A stretch of DNA of 7,021 nucleotides from positions 1-7,021 of the forward strand of contig JAJDDS010000294.1 of the NCBI GenBank assembly GCA_029260195.1, in the 5' to 3' direction. The notes under the pieces are model-generated. The model was not told the origin of the DNA. It saw nothing but the letters and a program-made list of their open reading frames with translations, and did no database searches. Below are positions 5,803 to 7,021 of the stretch, in pieces; the stretch's first letter is position 1, and every line of letters starts with the position of its first letter. The stretch comes from Phycisphaerae bacterium. GTDB lineage: Bacteria; Planctomycetota; Phycisphaerae; UBA1845. Position numbers and translations under genes: made by a program.

Positions 5803-6039
5803 TTAACATGCGCTCTCGCAATGCTCACGCATTGCAAACGGCTGACCTGTTAGGTTTGGTCCAAGATACAGCAAGACGGGCCATGCCGACTCGACGACTT
5901 GTGGAGTCCCGAGGCTGACGCCCACATTCCAGGTCGCTCGCAATTCCACCTCCGCCCCAAATACTGCTGCGGGGGCTGCAACCACCGAGTGGATTGCAAG
6001 AACAACGGCTATTCTGTTGATCAACCAAAACGTCTTCAT
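5803..6039 (-). pseudogene. Truncated PEP-CTERM-type secreted protein gene, array copy 3
   Basis: This is the 5' part of a gene related to the full-length copy at 6072-6671. The ATG at 6039 has GGAGG (6048-6052) 8 nt upstream, identical in layout to that copy. The 78-residue product begins MKTFWLINRIAVVLAIHSVV, a Sec signal peptide with likely cleavage near residue 29 (VFGA|EVEL). About 40 residues of mature sequence still align with the paralogue (for example VESAWPVLLYLGPN with ASLPQVQLVLQLSPE). The frame then runs through an unrelated MREHCESAC end and stops at 5803, only 6 bp from the likely IS66 end at 5797. The C-terminal sorting signal is therefore missing. A disruption by the insertion sequence or an adjacent deletion is the simplest explanation; a short secreted peptide could still be made. 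Confidence 0.65.
5818..5835. repeat. Short perfect inverted repeat near the IS66 end
   Basis: GCAATGC and GCATTGC (7 bp each) flank a TCAC loop. It lies inside the non-homologous end of the truncated copy-3 gene, 21 bp from the likely IS66 left end. It has no T tract, so it does not look like a standard terminator; it may be part of sequence brought in at the junction. Confidence 0.5.
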
Positions 6040-6146
6040 TTCGTCTACCTCCGTGTAAGGGACACAATCGGTCAAATCATCCGACTTCTCTTCAGCATTG
6101 AAACGCCCATGACCAAGCACGTCAAAGTTCTGGGTCCAGGGACCGG
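6040..6146 (-). repeat. 632-bp-period tandem duplication, proximal junction (copy 2 tail to copy 3 start)
   Basis: The sorting-signal tail, stop codon, 32-nt spacer and Shine-Dalgarno here recur 632 bp away at 6672-6778. Stop codons (6072 and 6704) and starts (6039 and 6671) are all offset by exactly 632. The two 32-nt spacers agree at 26 positions, and the ACGGAGGTA core is identical. This shows the genes arose by tandem duplication of a whole gene-plus-leader unit that has since diverged. Confidence 0.8.
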
Positions 6147-6671
6147 ACTTCCATAGAACTCATAAGTCAAGGCGTAATCAAACTCGAATCCCTCGGGGTA
6201 CTGTGTCGACTGCGCAATCTGGAGGTCGTGAACGATTAGGCGAACATTCTCAAGTTCATTCCCGACCAAGTCAGGTGACTCCGCGAACAACCACGACTCC
6301 GGACCACCGCTGCCGCCGCCGCCTTCCGCGAATAGTGCAAGCACGCCGAATTCGTCGTCGATCCCGTTCGTGGCCAAGCTTGCGAACTCGCTGAAGCTCT
6401 CAGGCATTCCCGGCGCAAAATCGATCGAGCCCACCGCGTCATCTTCCCAGAAGACCCCAGTCCCGAGGCGGTAAGATTGAGATGGCGAATTCTCGGGTGA
6501 GAGTTGGAGAACGAGTTGCACTTGTGGGAGTGATGCCAGAGCGATCTCACCACCGCCAGTCACATCATAGGACGCAAGCAAGATCGGGTCCGCGCTGACG
6601 CGTTCCCCGGCACCCACCATGTGGATTGCGACGACGACTGCTAATCTGCTAATCAAGCAAGACGTCTTCAG
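6072..6671 (-). CDS. PEP-CTERM-type secreted protein, array copy 2, probable CTG start
   Basis: This 199-residue protein is of unknown function. The expected start, by comparison with copy 3, is CTG (6671-6669) with GGAGG (6680-6684) 8 nt upstream; copy 3 has ATG at the same site. Residues 1-27 form a signal peptide (KTSCLISRLAVVVAIHMVG..., likely cleavage VSA|DP). The mature part is acidic, strand-rich and contains AEGGGGSGGPES (115-126). The C-terminus is a PEP-CTERM-like sorting signal: PVPGP (176-180; Gly replaces the Glu of VPEP), a hydrophobic stretch LTCLVMGVSML (183-193) and basic KRSRMI. Known PEP-CTERM proteins are processed by an exosortase and exported to the surface or extracellular matrix; no exosortase is in the window. 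The open frame extends upstream to 6893, but that part is the frameshifted tail of copy 1 plus leader. The function of the mature domain is not recognised. Confidence 0.7.
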   Translation of the reverse strand: MKTSCLISRLAVVVAIHMVGAGERVSADPILLASYDVTGGGEIALASLPQVQLVLQLSPENSPSQSYRLGTGVFWEDDAVGSIDFAPGMPESFSEFASLATNGIDDEFGVLALFAEGGGGSGGPESWLFAESPDLVGNELENVRLIVHDLQIAQSTQYPEGFEFDYALTYEFYGSPVPGPRTLTCLVMGVSMLKRSRMI

Positions 6672-6703
6672 TTCGTATACCTCCGTGTAGAGACCGCAAT
6701 CGG

Positions 6704-6810
6704 TCAGATCATCCGATTCCTCTTCAGCATGGAAGCCCCCATTACCAATAGACGCCGAAGTGGCAGGCTCCGGAACGGGAGCACCGGGCAATTGTATTTG
6801 ATTTCTGGTG
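6704..6810 (-). pseudogene. C-terminal remnant of PEP-CTERM-type gene, array copy 1, frameshifted
   Basis: On the minus strand this segment encodes APVPEPATSAS, then, after moving one base at about 6749, LVMGASMLKRNRMI followed by TGA (6706-6704). Together they make a textbook PEP-CTERM signal (VPEP, hydrophobic stretch, basic end). Copy 2 reads the same tail without interruption, with TGC where copy 1 has TCTA, so copy 1 has one extra base. The last 39 nt of the two tails agree at 33 positions, with several changes at third positions. No body of copy 1 is recognisable beyond about 6810, where sequence passes into a G-rich segment. The stop is 32 nt before the copy-2 start, the same distance as between copies 2 and 3. 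It is most likely a decayed gene, though a base-call error at 6749 could also explain it. Confidence 0.65.
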
Positions 6811-6833
6811 GCGGTTCTTGATCCAAGGATACT

Positions 6834-7021
6834 AATGAGGATGGGGCGTCCGAAAGCCCCAGTCGGAACCCGTTCGGGTTCTCGGCCAGCCACGCGGGGG
6901 CCGACGAGCTTGAGGCGTTTTCCCCTGGAGGGGGGGCAAATTCAGGCGATAGGGGGAGGATCAGGGGGGGGGAGCGTCGCGATAGGGTGGGGGGAAGGCT
7001 GCGCGGCTAGTCCGCTTGGCG
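6834..7021. other. G-rich, hairpin-bearing non-coding segment
   Basis: No convincing gene is seen here. It holds GAACCCGTTCGGGTTC (6866-6881; 7-bp arms), a GGGGC/GCCCC stem (6843-6860), CCCCTGGAGGGG (6922-6933), and plus-strand G tracts of 7, 5, 9 and 6 at 6930, 6952, 6964 and 6989. The plus strand stays open from an ATG at 6835 to the window edge, but the codons are those of G-tract sequence. It may be a dispersed repeat or quadruplex-prone spacer that truncated array copy 1. Confidence 0.4.

Noticed and set aside
6672..6893. N-terminal 74 residues of the 273-residue frame that contains PEP-CTERM copy 2
   Set aside because: They are the frameshifted tail of copy 1, a conserved untranslated spacer and a GTG with no Shine-Dalgarno; the signal peptide would be internal.
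6835..7021. A plus-strand frame open to the right edge
   Set aside because: Its codons derive from G tracts and hairpins, it lacks a Shine-Dalgarno and it resembles no protein I know.

Overview
The window most likely comes from a Planctomycetota bacterium, probably near Phycisphaerae, though this is inferred from gene content and style only. Pointers are two PEP-CTERM-type secreted paralogues plus the tail of a third, a free-standing dockerin-like module, a short palindromic dispersed repeat, an IS66-type transposase and a GC-rich background with a strong preference for C-ending codons in the deacetylase gene. No rRNA, tRNA or CRISPR array is visible.

Layout. Positions 1-963 (minus strand) hold a TetR repressor gene overlapped by 11 bp by the start of an ABC1/AarF/UbiB-like kinase gene that runs off the left edge. 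In front of them is a well-formed sigma70-type promoter flanked by two matching 14-16 bp palindromes whose centres lie 50 bp apart, the clearest regulatory module here. Positions 1109-1860 (minus) hold a stand-alone Lon N-terminal (substrate-binding) domain protein whose -10 box sits 8 nt from its ATG, suggesting a leaderless message. Positions 2025-2581 (minus) hold a RimJ/RimL-type GNAT acetyltransferase best started at a GTG.

Positions 2643-4259 (plus) hold a 63-residue dockerin-like ORF and a complete class II-type histone deacetylase/AcuC-family amidohydrolase, with one copy of a dispersed palindromic repeat on each side. Positions 4305-5797 hold an IS66-family transposase of the single-gene layout; its outer ends are not securely defined.

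Positions 5803-6810 (minus) are the most unusual part: a tandem array of related PEP-CTERM-type secreted protein genes with an exact 632-bp period. The first copy survives as a C-terminal tail with a 1-nt frameshift. The second is full length, but its expected ATG is CTG behind an intact Shine-Dalgarno. The third keeps its signal peptide but ends a few bases before the likely IS66 end. The last ~190 bp are G-rich, with hairpins and long G tracts and no convincing gene.

The blocks look functionally independent. Two show internal logic: the TetR/kinase operon under apparent autorepression, and the decaying tandem secreted-protein array next to the insertion sequence. No complete new multi-gene system is demonstrable in this window.
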